From Ovis canadensis (taxonomy: Eukaryota; Chordata; Mammalia; Artiodactyla; Bovidae): 64,000 bases of DNA. Made by a program: the position numbers and the translations under genes. The notes beneath the pieces were generated by a model that worked only from the letters and a program-made list of their open reading frames with translations, had not been told where the DNA came from and ran no database searches. Position 1 is the stretch's first letter; every line of letters begins with the position of its first letter. Below are positions 40,505 through 51,469 of the stretch, one piece after another. The stretch lies in assembly GCF_042477335.2 (NCBI RefSeq), contig NC_091263.1, positions 72,162,501-72,226,500 on the forward strand. The letters are read 5' to 3'.

Positions 40505-40515
40505 CTGTTGACTTT

Positions 40516-40879
40516 CTACAGCAGAAGCCCGGGTAGGCTTAGGGGGAGAAACCCAACAGGAACAACCATAGTACTTGCTCAATAAATATTTGAAGGGAGC
40601 AAATGAGCCTGGAGGACAGAGTTGAAACAGAGAGTTAGACTTCCTAGGAGCCTGGCTCAGCCCACCAGATATTCTGATCCTATTTGTTGTTGCTGTGTTT
40701 TCTTTTTTCCTAGAGAAGCTAAAAATCCGGTTTTAAGTGCTACCAGCCAACTTTAAAATGCTGGGCATCAATTTAAACGAACTCTGAGGGGTCAGATGAC
40801 GCTGCCTTTGAAGCTGGAGGCCTCTGATATTCCCAGCCCTTTGGGATCTGGCTGCAGTAACCTCTCTTTGCTCCGGTAT
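40516..40879. other. Mostly unassigned
   Basis: 'gtacttgctcaataaatatt' (40570-40590) is an L2/MIR end scrap. Nothing else is recognised. Confidence 0.35.
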
Positions 40880-41260
40880 CATGCATAGACCTTGTTCTGC
40901 CCCACCTCTGAGCCTTCGCTCAGGCGGCCGCCTCTTCCTGGAGTGCCTCTTCTCACCCAGCAAATTAGTGTTTCCTTGGGTTCCTGCCTTAGACCAGGGC
41001 AGGGTGCAGCCTCCTGTTGTCCCCTCCTCCAACACGGCAGAATCGGCCTCTCCCACATTTGTGTTCCAGCTCCTCTCCTACTGGAGCATAACCACGTGTC
41101 TGCTCGTCTCTCTTCTCTGCTGGACTCGGGCTCCGCAAGGCAGGAACCCTGTCCCATCCATCTTCGCAGTGTCCCGCCCTGGGCCCCCAGCTCGGGAGCC
41201 GGCCAGGACAGCTCTGAGTGTGGAGGGGCAGCAAATCCCTTCGTGGGGAACTGCATCTTT
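40880..41260 (+). repeat. L2 LINE fragment
   Basis: 'cctcttcctggagtgcctct', 'ggctccgcaaggcaggaacc', 'cttcgcagtgtcccg' follow the order of the L2 3' end. Diverged. Confidence 0.5.
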
Positions 41261-41344
41261 ATGGCAGTTTGTGCTTTGCAGAGCATCCCCCCTTTTTTAA
41301 TGCTATTGGTTTGTTAGCCATGTCACCCTTTTAGGAGTTTAGCA

Positions 41345-41582
41345 TGTTTGTGTTTTGCCTGTGTGGGATCTTCACTGCTGCGCACGGGCTTTCTCTAAGG
41401 GCAGCGAGCGGGGGCTGCTCTCCAGCTGCGGGGCGTGGGCTTCTCTTTGTGGCGGGTTCTCTTGTTGGTTTCCACAGGCTCTAGGGTGCTCGGGCTCAGA
41501 TGTGGAATCTTATTTCCCCAACCAGCGATCGAACCCATGTTGGCAGGCAGATTCCTAACCATTGGACCACCAGGGAAGTCCC
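41345..41582 (-). mobile_element. CHR-type SINE, antisense
   Basis: 'gggctgctctccagctgcgg', 'ccagcgatcgaacccatg', 'ttggaccaccagggaagtcc'. Confidence 0.85.
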
Positions 41583-41607
41583 TGCAACGCATCCTTATTG
41601 GTATTAT

Positions 41608-41710
41608 TTAATTAGCAGCCCACTCAATCAGCGGATGTTTTTTTGAGCTCCTGTGGTGTGCCAGACGTGGGCACACAGTGCTGAAGACCGAGTAGGCCGA
41701 GCTCTCACAG
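41608..41710 (-). repeat. L2 LINE fragment
   Basis: 'gagctcctgtggtgtgccag' and 'gtgctgaagaccgagtagg'. Weak. 41711-42100 has only another L2 scrap at 42050-42090. Confidence 0.4.
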
Positions 41711-42100
41711 AGCGTGCACGTGTGCGGCTGAGCCGTGTGGGCTGCTGCCTCTGGCGGTGCTTCCCGAACACCAGGGGCTTGGATCTGCCCACTCTTCTTC
41801 CTTTGGCTGGTCTGCCTCAGTTTACTCTCCAGGGACTCCTCCACAGTCCTTGAATGGCTCCTCAGAGGGCATGCCACGGAGGGGCAGATAGTCCGTGGCC
41901 TTCTTTGCAATCAGGAGATGGTAGTAAAGGACAGGTTGCTCAGGAGTGTAGGGAACCCCTGGGCTCCCTTCCAGAAAATTAGCTAACTTTTCCATGTGGG
42001 GCGTTCAGAGCATTCTGAGAAAATATTTGTTTTTGAAGTTTGTCCTTTCATTCTGCAAGCTCTTACTAAGCCCCTACTAAGTGCTGGTCCCTTCTCTGAT

Positions 42101-42484
42101 CTGTTGTTCAGTCACTCGCTAAGTCACGTCTGACTCTTTGCAGTCCCCTGGACTGAATGCAGCGTACCAGGCCTCCCTGTCCTTCACCGTCTCCCAGAGC
42201 TTGCCCGAACTCCTGTCCCTCGAGTCGGTGATGCCATTCGACCCTCTCACCCTCTGTCACCCCCTTTTCCTCCTGCCTTCAATCCCTCCCAGCCTCAGGG
42301 TGTTTTGCAATGAGTCGGCTCTTGGCATCAGGTGGCCAAAGTATCGGAGCTTCAGCATCAGTCCTTCCAATGAATGTTCAGGGTTGGTTTCCTTTAGGGT
42401 TGACTGGTTTGATCTCCTTGAGGTCCAAGGGACTCTCAAGCGTCTCCTCGAACACCACAAATCGAAAGCATCAGTTCTTCGGCT
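42101..42484 (-). mobile_element. BovB LINE 3' end
   Basis: 'tgttgttcagtcactcgc', 'cctctgtcacccccttttcc', 'gcatcaggtggccaaagtat', 'gactctcaagcgtctcctcg'. 5'-truncated. Confidence 0.9.
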
Positions 42485-42519
42485 TATACCATTTCAGAAA
42501 CCCAACCTGAGTTCAGAGC

Positions 42520-42640
42520 TCAGTATCTCCGTCTCACACTTGGGAACCTGAGGCGCAGGGAGGCTAAGTCGCTTGTCTGAGAACGCACTGCTGGGTTGCA
42601 GCACAGCAGGAATTTCATCCCGGGGTGTCTTTCTCCCAAG
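42520..42640 (-). repeat. MIR SINE
   Basis: 'cacttgggaacctgaggcg', 'cagggaggctaagtcgcttg', 'ggaatttcatcccgg'. Confidence 0.55.
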
Positions 42641-42776
42641 CCAAGGCTCGTTCTGTGACCCCAGGCTGCTTCCTTTGGAATTCCGGTCCCAAGAGTCACG
42701 AGTGATGGGGCACTCAGGTGAGGAACGTGGAACTCTCTGTGGGTTGGGGAACTGGTGTTGACATCTGGCTTGAGTG

Positions 42777-42975
42777 GGCTTCCCTTGTGACTCTGCTGGT
42801 AAAGAATCCTCCTGCAATGCGGGAGACCTGGGTTCAATCCCTGCATTGGGAAGATCCTCTGGAGAAGGGAAAGGCTACCCACTCCAGTATTCCGCCTTGG
42901 AGAATGCGTCCATGGACTGTTCAGCCCATGGGGTCACAAACAGTCTGACACGACTGAGCGATTTTCACTTTCTGA
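42777..42975 (+). mobile_element. Bov-tA SINE, Bov-tA3 type
   Basis: 'gggcttcccttgtgactctg', 'ctgggttcaatccctgc', 'actgttcagcccatgggg'. Ends 'gcgattttcactttc'. Confidence 0.85.
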
Positions 42976-43662
42976 CTGGGGTTTCAAAGAGCAATGGTGA
43001 GTTGGCCAGAAAGGAAAGGAGCAGGGAAGGGCGCTTTAGGCCCACAGATCAGCGGGCGAGAAAGCAGAACTCAGAAAAGCGTTCTGTGTCCACACTGTGC
43101 AGTGTGGGCTTGCATGAAGTGGCTGGGGGCGGGGGAGTGGGGCTCCGTTCCGGAAAGGTGGGTCTGGCCGGATTGGCAGGGCAGAGACGACCATACCCAG
43201 CCCGTGAATACACCTCGCTTGGCACTGACAGTAGCTTAAACAAATTATTTGCTGTTAAATTTTAAGGGGAGGTGGGAGGAGGCGGGGAGCTTTCACATTA
43301 GAAAACCAGATGTGCAGCTCTCTTCAGAGGACCTCGCGACCCTGGGCTCGCCCTGCCGCTGTGCCCTGTGGAGTGCCCACCCCCATCCAACCGATGACGC
43401 ATTCACGCACTTGCCCGGTGCGGGAGACCTTGAACTCAACCACGAAAGCAGTTTATGCGTCATTTCTTGAGGCAGCTGAAAGGTTTTCAGGCAGGAGAGT
43501 GATTATCTTCAGAAAGCTCCTGCTGGCTGCCAGGGGACTGGGAGGCAGGGTGAGGCAGGAGGACCCACCCCCTTACCAGCGACCGTCCTTGTCATTTTTA
43601 GGCGTATTTGCTCAGCCCTACTAGATGCCGTATTCACTCCTCGTATTAACCCTGCAAGGCCA
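42976..43662 (-). other. Mostly unassigned
   Basis: 43470-43560 ('gcaggagagtgattatcttc', 'gctcctgctggctgcc') looks like reverse-strand L2. The rest is unassigned. Confidence 0.35.
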
Positions 43663-43674
43663 GGTTATCAGATG

Positions 43675-43957
43675 CTGCTGCTGCTGCTGCTGCTGCTAAG
43701 TCGCTTCAGTCGTGTCCAACTCTGTGCGACCCCATAGACAGCAGCCCACCAGGCTCCCCTGTCCCCGGGATTCTCCAGGCAAGAACATTGGAATGTGTTG
43801 CCATTTCCTTCTCCAAGGCATGAAAGTGAAAAGTGAAAGTGAAGTCGCTCAGTCGTGTCTGACTCTGTGCGACCCCATGGACTGCAGCCCACCAGGCTCC
43901 TCCATCCATGGGATTTTCCAGGCAAGAGTACTGGAGTGGGGTGCCAGTGCCTTCTCT
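43675..43957 (-). mobile_element. Bov-A2 SINE, complete dimer, antisense, with TSD
   Basis: Starts in an eight-unit CTG run, then two Bov-A units joined by 'gtgaaaagtgaaagtgaagt'. Flanks 'ggttatcagatg' (43663-43674) and 'ggttatcggatg' (43958-43969) differ by one CpG-type change. Confidence 0.95.
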
Positions 43958-44126
43958 GGTTATCGGATGAGGGAATAGAAACTCCAAAAGCAGATGCCAT
44001 GAAAGAAAGCATGGAGAGATTAGACCGCCAAAAAATGTAGTTTTGTATGACCAAGGAAACCATTCGCAAGGTTCAAAGACAAGCCACAGGACAGGAGGAA
44101 AAGTCTTTAAAGCATACCTAATCCAG

Positions 44127-44362
44127 GGACTTCCCTGGTGGTCCAGTGGTTAAGACTCTGCCTTCCAATGCAGGGGACGTGGGTTCGATCCCTGGTCGGG
44201 TAACTAGGATCCCACGTGCCACAAGGCAGCTGAGCCCGTGAGCTGCAACCGCTGAGGCCGTGTGCTCTGGAGCGTGTGCAGCAGCAAGGGAACAGCCTGC
44301 ACACGGCAACCGAAGATCCCGCATGCCGCCGCGAAGCCCTGAGACAGCCAGAAACAGATCAG
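44127..44362 (+). mobile_element. CHR-type tRNA-derived SINE
   Basis: 'gggacttccctggtggtcc', 'gtgggttcgatccctggtcg' (intact B box), 'gcatgccgccgcgaagccct'. Its tail is replaced by a BovB piece 14 bp on. Confidence 0.85.
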
Positions 44363-44375
44363 TATTAACCAAAGA

Positions 44376-44690
44376 ATCCAACCAGTCCATCCTGAAGGAG
44401 GTCAGTCCTGAATATTCACTGGAAAGACTCGTGCCGAAGCTGAGGCTTCAATACTTTGGCCACCTGAGGCGAAGAACTGACTCGTTGGAAAAGACCCTGA
44501 TGCTGGGAAAGATTGAAGGCAGGAGGAGAAGGGGACAACAGAGGGTGAGATGGTTGGATGGCATCACCAAGTCTATGGACATGAGTTTGGATAAGCTCCG
44601 GGAGTTGGTGATGGACAGGGAGGCCCGGCATGCTGCAGTCCATGGGGTCTCAAAGGGTCAGACATGACTGAGCGACTGAACTGAAAAAAA
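44376..44690 (+). mobile_element. BovB LINE 3' end
   Basis: 'aatccaaccagtccatcctg', 'ttcaatactttggccacctg', 'gatggcatcaccaagtctat', tail 'gcgactgaactgaaaaaa'. Confidence 0.9.
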
Positions 44691-44983
44691 GAATAATATC
44701 TAGAGTGCAAGGAAGTCTGCAAATCAATAAGAAAAGGAAGCCATTTAGGAGGAGTGTAATGGATTTGAGCAGGAAGTTACTAGACGACGCCACGCAAATG
44801 ACCAGAAAGTGAAGGAGAAGATTGATCTCGGGGAGCTGCTGTATTAGCATCAGGAAAGATGCTCATAGAAACGGTAGCACACGATCAGCTTTGAGGGGAA
44901 ATGAAAAGATCAGTAGCGTGTACTGCTAGTGAGACCGTGAGTGAGCAGAGACCGGTGAGTGCAGCGAGCGGGTGGGACCGTTT
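44691..44983. other. No recognisable feature
   Basis: Unassigned. Confidence 0.3.
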
Positions 44984-45010
44984 TGGGGGGGGAGGGCGGG
45001 GGCGGGGGGG
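44984..45010 (+). other. G-quadruplex-type G-run cluster
   Basis: Runs of 8, 3, 5 and 7 G separated by single bases in 27 bp. Confidence 0.85.
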
Positions 45011-45500
45011 ACAGTTTGACAGTTATGCAAAGTGCTCACATCCTGTGACTCAGCCATCCCTTTTCTCTTTGAAACCTTTTTATTTTGCCTGCGACAAGTC
45101 CTCACTGCTACGCACAGGCTTTCTCTAGTCGCGGCTAGCGAGAGCAGCTCTCTGGTTGCCGTGTGCCGGCTTCCCCTTGCGATGGCTTCCGTTACTCCGG
45201 ATCACGGGCCCCGGGCAAGCGGGCTTCAGTAGGGGCAGCCTGTGGGCTTCAGTTGCCCCACGACACGTGGGATCTTCCCCGACCAGGGATCGAACCTGTG
45301 TTCCTGGCATTAGCAGGCGGATTCCTAATCGCCGTACCACCAGGGAAGTCCCACCCATCCCTTTTCTAAGGATCTATGCTCAGGAAAAATCTAACATAGA
45401 TGCATAAGGCAACATGGATAAGGACATTCATTGTAATGTTAGTGAAAAAAAACTAAAGAGCGTAAAGCAACTGTCCACTGGTAGGCGGCTGGCCTGAGAG
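45011..45500 (+). repeat. Old L1M LINE fragment, split by a SINE
   Basis: 'gtgactcagccatccctttt' left of the SINE, 'catggataaggacattcatt' and 'gtaatgttagtgaaaaaa' right of it, resembling the end of old L1 ORF2. Confidence 0.45.
45067..45354 (-). mobile_element. CHR-type SINE, antisense, with 13-bp TSD
   Basis: 'gaaacctttttattttgcct' (tail end), long body, 'gaccagggatcgaacctgtg', 'taccaccagggaagtccc'. Perfect direct repeat 'ccatcccttttct' at 45054-45066 and 45355-45367. Confidence 0.95.
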
Positions 45501-46918
45501 CTCGAGGGTCACGTGGTTCAGATAGAAAACCTCAAAATACTTCCCTGAAGTCTCTCCTCAGCGTCTGTCTCCTGTTTGTCAAGTCCCTCCTCTCCCACAG
45601 TCGGTAAAACCATCATCTGTTCCTAGTGCACGCCTCTAGAAACTTCTTCTGTGTGTAATAAACATCTCTGCATTCCTATTCTTTCCCCTCCCTGAAGTGG
45701 TGGCCCGCTACGCTTCGATTCTGCACATTGTGCTTTCATTAAAAGATATACTGGACGCAAAGAAGAGCGCTTCGAACATGGGTGCTTTTGAAAGATCAAC
45801 ATAAAACAATCACCAGTGCATCCGACCTGGGGTGAGAAATAAATCACGGCCCGCCCCAAGGCCACACGGCTCTCCAAAATTGCTGTTCTGACGTATACTC
45901 CCTTTGGGGATTTGTGTAGTTTTACGGAAAAAAAAAAAAAAAGATAAAGCAGTGGTTTTACCTGTTCAAGGTCCCCAAGCTAGGCAGGTACTGACTTTGG
46001 TTGGGCTTCAGGTCTGTCTGCCCAGCGGGGTTGAAGCTGAAGCCCAGAGCCCCCGGAGAGAGGCAGGCAGCGAGCCACGCGGGGGACCCAGCTGACCTCG
46101 TGACGCATGAGGAGTTTCGTGCATGACGCACGGAGTTTCCTGATCGGGATTTCTCGGGGCCTGGGGAGTTTCACTGGTGTCTTTTGCTGGGGGATGTGCA
46201 GGAGTGGGTTTTAGGGGGCTGAATGGGAGGGGCCTGCCAGGAGACCCCTGTCTTAGAGGCACCTGTCTGGCTGCATAGCTCTGGGAGCTGGCAGCCCAGC
46301 TGGGGAACCCCAAGGAAGGGGGATGCCCTTCAAGCAATCGTTTTTCAACTGAATGAACAAATTCTTCCCCTCTCCCGTCCAGCAAGGGTGATTCATCCTA
46401 GGGTGAAAAATGAATTCTCCCAGGAGGCGCTGCTGCCCGAGACCCTGGAGCCATGAATTTACTGCCTGCCTTCTGTCCTGATGGAACTGGGTCTCAAGAT
46501 TTACGTCTGGGGGTTTACGGGCAGCTGGCTCTGGGTTGGCAGGAGTCCTGGAGAGCTGGCAGGATGGGGGCGGCTGTATTTTACAGTGAGGCTGGGCCCC
46601 AGGAGGATGTAAATCATGGACCTCCCAGCCTCTGGAGAGAGGCCGCCTCCCTTGAGTGGGTGGGAAGGGACTGGGGGGCGGTGATGCTCAGGGTCAGCAG
46701 GAAGGACCCTCCCTCAGAGATCACTCAGTCCAGTTCTCTTGGGTTCTCAGTGGGGAGACTGCCCAGGGAGAGGGAGAGTGGCCCAGTGCCTCTGAGGAGG
46801 CCAGAGTTCCTTCAGATCAGAGGAGTCAGACTCTGGTTTGAGCGGTTGACCTTTCGCAATTGTTTTGTTTCTTTCAAATGTAAACCAACCTGAACCACAG
46901 ACATCCCTCCAAACTGCT
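45501..46918. other. No recognisable feature
   Basis: Long unassigned stretch with an A15 run near 45928. Open frames are of mixed strand without recognisable content. No clear splice-bounded exon can be proposed. Confidence 0.3.
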
Positions 46919-46919
46919 C

Positions 46920-47072
46920 TTGTTCAGTGACTCAGTGTGTCAGACTCTTGGCGACCCCAAGGACTGCAGCACACCAGGCTTCCCTGTCCTTTACCACCTC
47001 CCAGAGTTTGCTCAAACTCACGTCCATTGAGTCAATGATGCCATCCAACCATCTCATCCTCTGTCACACCCT
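46920..47072 (-). mobile_element. BovB LINE 3' end, short
   Basis: 'ttgttcagtgactcagtgtg', 'gactgcagcacaccaggc', 'caaccatctcatcctctgtc'. Confidence 0.85.
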
Positions 47073-47568
47073 TGAACGTCAGCAGTTTGCTGGAACAGTT
47101 GGCTGTTCGAGCCCTCTGGTGACCTCTGGCCTCCAGTGGCTTGCAGGCTCAGCTAGTGGTTCCCCACAGTGCGGTGCAGCTACCCTACCCAGGACGTCTC
47201 TTGAAGAGGAAGATGGGAAAAAATTTCGAGTTTCAGTTTGCGGTAGCATTTTCTCACAATTTAATTATTTCTGGTTCTGCATGTGTCGTATGCCACGTTA
47301 CGCAGATGCAGTGAAGCATGGATAGTCCGTAAGTGACGTGCATATGTTGCTGCAAGGGAGCGCACAAACATTTTTCTGTAGATGGGAGTACGAGATCCAA
47401 AGCGTTTGGGGACCACTCCCTGCCTGCCTGATGGAAGCGCAGCATTAAGGAGGACCCTACTGGGATGTCCCTTGCTTCGAGAGCAGAGGGCACCAGCATT
47501 TACTGAGCTTGCACTGAGTGTTGGGCACACCCCTTCTCTAGAGGCCTGGATTCTGCAGCAAGATTGGG
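47073..47568. other. No recognisable feature
   Basis: Unassigned. 47500-47525 may be an L2 scrap. Confidence 0.3.
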
Positions 47569-47569
47569 A

Positions 47570-47655
47570 AGCAAATGATTAATCCCATTCTACAGACCAG
47601 GAGACTGAGGCCCCGAGGGGAAAAGGCCTCACCTGGTCCCTGAGCTGAAATTGGT
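47570..47655 (-). repeat. MIR SINE
   Basis: 'aatcccattctacagaccag', 'gagactgaggccccgagg'. Confidence 0.6.
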
Positions 47656-47739
47656 CTTCTGACCCTCCTGTTGACCCGTTTCCTGGTTCTTCCTTTGTCT
47701 GCTGTGTCTGTTCCTTTGTCTGTTTGCAATAAAGAAATC

Positions 47740-48559
47740 TTATAAAACGTTTGTTGGGCATTCAAACTATTTAAAATAATTAGGCACAGCAATATCAATT
47801 TTTAAAAAGGCATTACAATGCCCCCTCCTTCTCTGTGTATCACTGATGTGGGCACATTCTTCTGGCTTTTTGCCATTATTAAAAATTAGCAACAGTATCC
47901 TTTTAAATTAAGTTACTTTCTGTGAGCTTCCTGATTACCCAGTGGTTAGGACTCCACCTTTCCAATGCAGGGGGTGCCCGTCTGATCCTTGGCTGGGGAG
48001 CTAAGATCCCCTGTGCTGCACAGAGCAGCCAAAAAAAAGAAAAAATTAAGTTTCTACCTGATTGAGGATACATTTGTTGTTAAAAGCAGACCATTTTGGA
48101 AAGAAACATAAAGACCAAGAACAGAACCAAAATCATTCTCTGTCAACTCACCATCCGCGGACCCTTTGATGTGTTCCCTCCGAGTCTCTTTTCCACTGTC
48201 TATTTTTGCTGATATCCTATGACATACCATTCTAGGTTTTGTTTTTGTTTTTTTCTTCACTTGGCTTCACGGGGTCAGCATCCCCCTGGGCTGGTCTAGC
48301 TGCAGGTGCCCTGTTGAGAGTCTGTGTGGGGCCCTGTTCCTCTACCTGCTCCCCTCCCCCTCGAGCTGGATCACAAGGCGTCTCCAGCGTTCTGCTGTTG
48401 CAAATCAGGCCGCAGCTTCCTCGTGGTTGTCATCAGCCTGTAAGGCAATTCTGCTTGGGCTTTTCCCTTGCAGATGTTATTTCTCACACTTGTCATTTTT
48501 AATGGCTACATAATCTCCTCGAGTGCTGCTATTCCTCATGTTCTAAACCATTTCTCCCT
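47740..48559 (-). repeat. Probable old L1 fragment
   Basis: 'gtgggcacattcttctggc', 'catttttaatggctacataa' and neighbouring T-rich text resemble an antisense old L1 end. A short CHR SINE interrupts it and a Bov-tA follows. Confidence 0.4.
47923..48042 (+). mobile_element. CHR-type SINE, short form
   Basis: 'gagcttcctgattacccagt', 'gtctgatccttggctgggg', 'cacagagcagccaaaaaaaa'. 'aaattaagtt' occurs at 47905-47914 and 48043-48052, a likely imperfectly placed TSD. Confidence 0.8.
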
Positions 48560-48570
48560 CTCTGTATCCC

Positions 48571-48788
48571 GTAGTAATAGTAGTAGTTCAGCTGCTCAGT
48601 CGTGTCTGATTCTTTGCGACCCCATGGACTGTAACCCGCGAGGCTCCTCTGTCCATGGCATTCTCCAGGCAAGAAGACTGGAGTGGGTTGCCACTTCCTT
48701 CTCCAGGGGATCTTCCCCACCCAGGAATTGAACCCAGGTCTCCTGCATTGCAGGCAGATTTTTCATCAGCTGAGCTACAAGGGAAGCC
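48571..48788 (-). mobile_element. Bov-tA SINE, antisense, with 11-bp TSD
   Basis: Begins with a GTA-type tail ('gtagtaatagtagtagttc'), body, then 'gaattgaacccagg', ending 'gagctacaagggaagcc'. Perfect direct repeat 'ctctgtatccc' at 48560-48570 and 48789-48799. Confidence 0.95.
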
Positions 48789-49170
48789 CTCTGTATCCCT
48801 ATTCCCTATTCCCCCTGGGAAGCCTCCCTCTCCCCTAGCACTTTTGCTTCAGGGAACTGGCCTTGGGTGGTCGGGGGTTGGGAGGAGGCCAGGAGGGGAC
48901 TGTCATCGTATGTGGGACCCCAGGCATTCGCTGCCGCCCTCCTGCCTGTGGCCTGGCCCCGAGCGGACTGACTCCTTCTTTCCTCGCTTTCATCCATTCC
49001 GTAGTCGTTAACCACGGCCCGCCAGGTGCTAGTCACTGCTCTAAGGACTGGGGCTGCAGCAGCCAGCAAGACAGTCTTTGTCCTTGTGGAGAAGGGGCGT
49101 TGGGCCCTAAACAGGCGAACAAATAAATAAGAGTTCACAGAAACGAAGGAAGACCAGGAAATGGGATGAG

Positions 49171-49383
49171 GGACTTCCCAGCTGGTCTGGTGGTTCGGAC
49201 CCTGGTCAGAGACTAGATCCCACATGCCACAACTCAGAAGTCACATGCCGAAGCTGAAAAAGATCCTGCAGGCCACAACTTAAAAAAATATATATATAAT
49301 AATCCTGCACGCCTCAACAAAGATCACAGATCCTGTACATCAAAACTAAGACCCAGCACAGCCACATAAACCTTTTTTTTTAA
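49171..49383 (+). mobile_element. CHR-type SINE, diverged, first of pair
   Basis: 'ggacttcccagctggtctgg', body with 'cagatcctgtacatcaaaac' and 'aagacccagcacagccacat'. Followed at once by a second CHR copy. Confidence 0.7.
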
Positions 49384-49385
49384 AC

Positions 49386-49691
49386 GGGGACCTTCCTTGG
49401 TGGCTCCCCAGTAAAGAATACGCCTGCCCGTTTGCTCCCTGATCTGGGAATAGCCCACAGGCCACTGAGCAACTGAGCCCGTGCGTCACAACTATTGCGC
49501 CTGTGCCCTAGAGCCCCGGAGCTGCAACTTCTGAGGCCCACGCGCCCCAGAGCCCGTGCTCCGCAACACGAGAGGAGCCGCAGTTAGAGAGTAGCCCCGA
49601 CTCCCCGCAACTAGAGTAAAGCCCACCCGGCAACAAAGACCGAGAACAGCCAAAAGTAGATAAATAAATAAAACTATTTAAGGAAAGAAAC
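49386..49691 (+). mobile_element. CHR-type SINE, second of pair
   Basis: 'ggaccttccttggtggctcc', 'gagcaactgagcccgtgcgt', 'gagagtagccccgactcccc', A-rich tail. The pair as a whole is flanked by 'gggatgag' (49163-49170 and 49692-49699). Confidence 0.85.
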
Positions 49692-49960
49692 GGGATGAGA
49701 TGATAAGGGTGACAAGGTGGTCAGGGAAGGCCTCCTGGAGGAGGTAACATTTGTGCGCGGACCGGTGGAGGGAAGACCCAGGAGAGAAGCGCGGCCGGTG
49801 GAGGGAAGGGCAGGGGCAGAGGTCCTGGGGCAGGGGTGCCCCTGGTGTGTTTGTGGGGTGAGGCAGAGCGCTCAACCAGGCCCTGCAGGCTGAGCGGAGG
49901 AGTCCAAATTTCTTCTGAGCTTCCTGGGAAACCATTGCAGGGCCTGGCCCGCGGTAGATG

Positions 49961-50575
49961 CCGGGTTGAACCCTCGTGTGGGAGACGGAGGGCTGAGACT
50001 TGCTCGATGCCGAGTGCACCAGGCTTGCACTGTCTGGTCTCCGAGTCTGACCTGTCCTGTTCCTGCTGCAGCTCACCCCTGTCCTCTCTCTGACAGTGGC
50101 CCGAGGACAAGCTGGCTTTATGCATCGGGAGCTCCTCTCCCCTCAGCTCCCCCGGCACAGGAATTAGGGGACCCGGTGGGCCTGTGTTTGCTCTGAATTG
50201 TCCTCTGTGAATTAGGCCGATTCTACCTCCCAGGGCTTTCAGGGGGCTGTGCTGGCACCTAGTGGGGGCTCACCAACGTTGGCTCTGAGATGCTAAACCA
50301 AACATCTTAAACAATAACGCTTTATCTAGAAATCTGCGCACTGTCTGTGAGTGTCAGTGCCCTGCAGGTACCCTGGAGGGAGGTGGCAGGTGTCCCCTCG
50401 GGGAAAATCAAAAGCAATTCCTTTGGATTCTGCACTTCATTTAATGAGAAAGGCCTGCAGGGAGGCAGAGGCAGGGCTTGCAGGCTGTGGGCAGGAGTGA
50501 TTCTGGGGAGATTTATGGCACTTCATAAAAGATTCAGATCCAGGCTGAGCTTGGACGGTGCTGGGCTCAGCGCCC
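49961..50575. other. No recognisable feature
   Basis: Unassigned. 50190-50290 may be a MIR end ('cctagtgggggctcac'). Confidence 0.35.
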
Positions 50576-50579
50576 TGGG

Positions 50580-50660
50580 AGGCAGATGGTATGAGACTCT
50601 GGGTGGCTGTGATTGCTGTGTGGCTCTAGGCAAGTCACCGCCCTTCTCTGGGCTCTGGAG
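50580..50660 (+). repeat. MIR SINE fragment
   Basis: 'tgctgtgtggctctaggcaa' and 'gtcaccgcccttctctgg'. Confidence 0.55.
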
Positions 50661-50794
50661 CACCACCGGGTATTCTGGGCTCCCTCCCGCTCCTCTGTCC
50701 TTGGCCCCACCTGCCGCCTGCCTCCACCAGACCTAAGAGGCTTCCCACATCCATGAGATCCTCTTCCCCACAGCCCATGCCCTCCCCAAGCCAG

Positions 50795-50890
50795 CTGTTT
50801 TTCCATTTTACAGAGGAGAACACTGAGGCTCTGAGAGGTTCACTGATGTGCCCAGAATTACATAGCAGATCTGAGGCAGGTGTGGGGGGG
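50795..50890 (-). repeat. MIR SINE
   Basis: 'ccattttacagaggagaaca', 'ctgaggctctgagaggttc', 'gaattacatagcagatctg'. Confidence 0.75.
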
Positions 50891-51159
50891 CGCTGTTTGG
50901 CCCCTTTACCAGGGGGGAGTCAGGAGCCTTCGGGGTGTGCTTGAAGGCCACTCAGGTTTTGGACGGGCAGTGATTTGCTTTTCCATCGTATGAGGTCTGT
51001 CCTACGGTTTTTATTTTCCCATTCAACAGAGAAGGGCCAGGAGAGTTTTGGGGCCAGCCTGGACCTCACAGCAACTAGCACCAGAATGGGAATATAATTG
51101 CCTCCTGGTCCAGCCTTTCTTCCCAGCACATCGCAGAAGTCTTTCAGCCTCCCCTGACT
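50891..51159. other. No recognisable feature
   Basis: Unassigned. Confidence 0.3.
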
Positions 51160-51330
51160 TGAGCTCAGCTCCTCCATTCATTTGCTGTGTGTCCCTGAGC
51201 AAGTGACCTGACCTCTCTGAGTCTCCACGTCTTCATCTTTAAAATGAAGATGGCAATATGCCTACCTCCCAGGCTTGATGGGAGGAGCAGCTGTCGGCAA
51301 ATGGCCTAGAATAGTACCTGATATTGATTT
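51160..51330 (+). repeat. MIR SINE
   Basis: 'ttgctgtgtgtccctgagca', 'agtgacctgacctctctgag', 'ttcatctttaaaatgaagat'. Confidence 0.75.
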
Positions 51331-51469
51331 CTTTTCAGAAAAATGGTAATCTTAGCACTGCTCAAACCCTGGAGAAAAATCCTTCTAGAAAGGAACTTCT
51401 TCTTTACTGGGCCTGAGCTTCGCTGATGTGGCCCCAGCCGAGGCAGACGAGGACGGAGGGAACTTAGTG

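Larger units (their letters stand above)
49000..49960 (-). repeat. L2 LINE, split by two SINEs
   Basis: Left: 'gccaggtgctagtcactgct', 'aacaggcgaacaaataaata'. Right: 'gtcagggaaggcctcctgg', 'gaggtaacatttgtgcgcgg', 'cagaggtcctggggcagg'. Colinear L2 on both sides. Confidence 0.65.
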
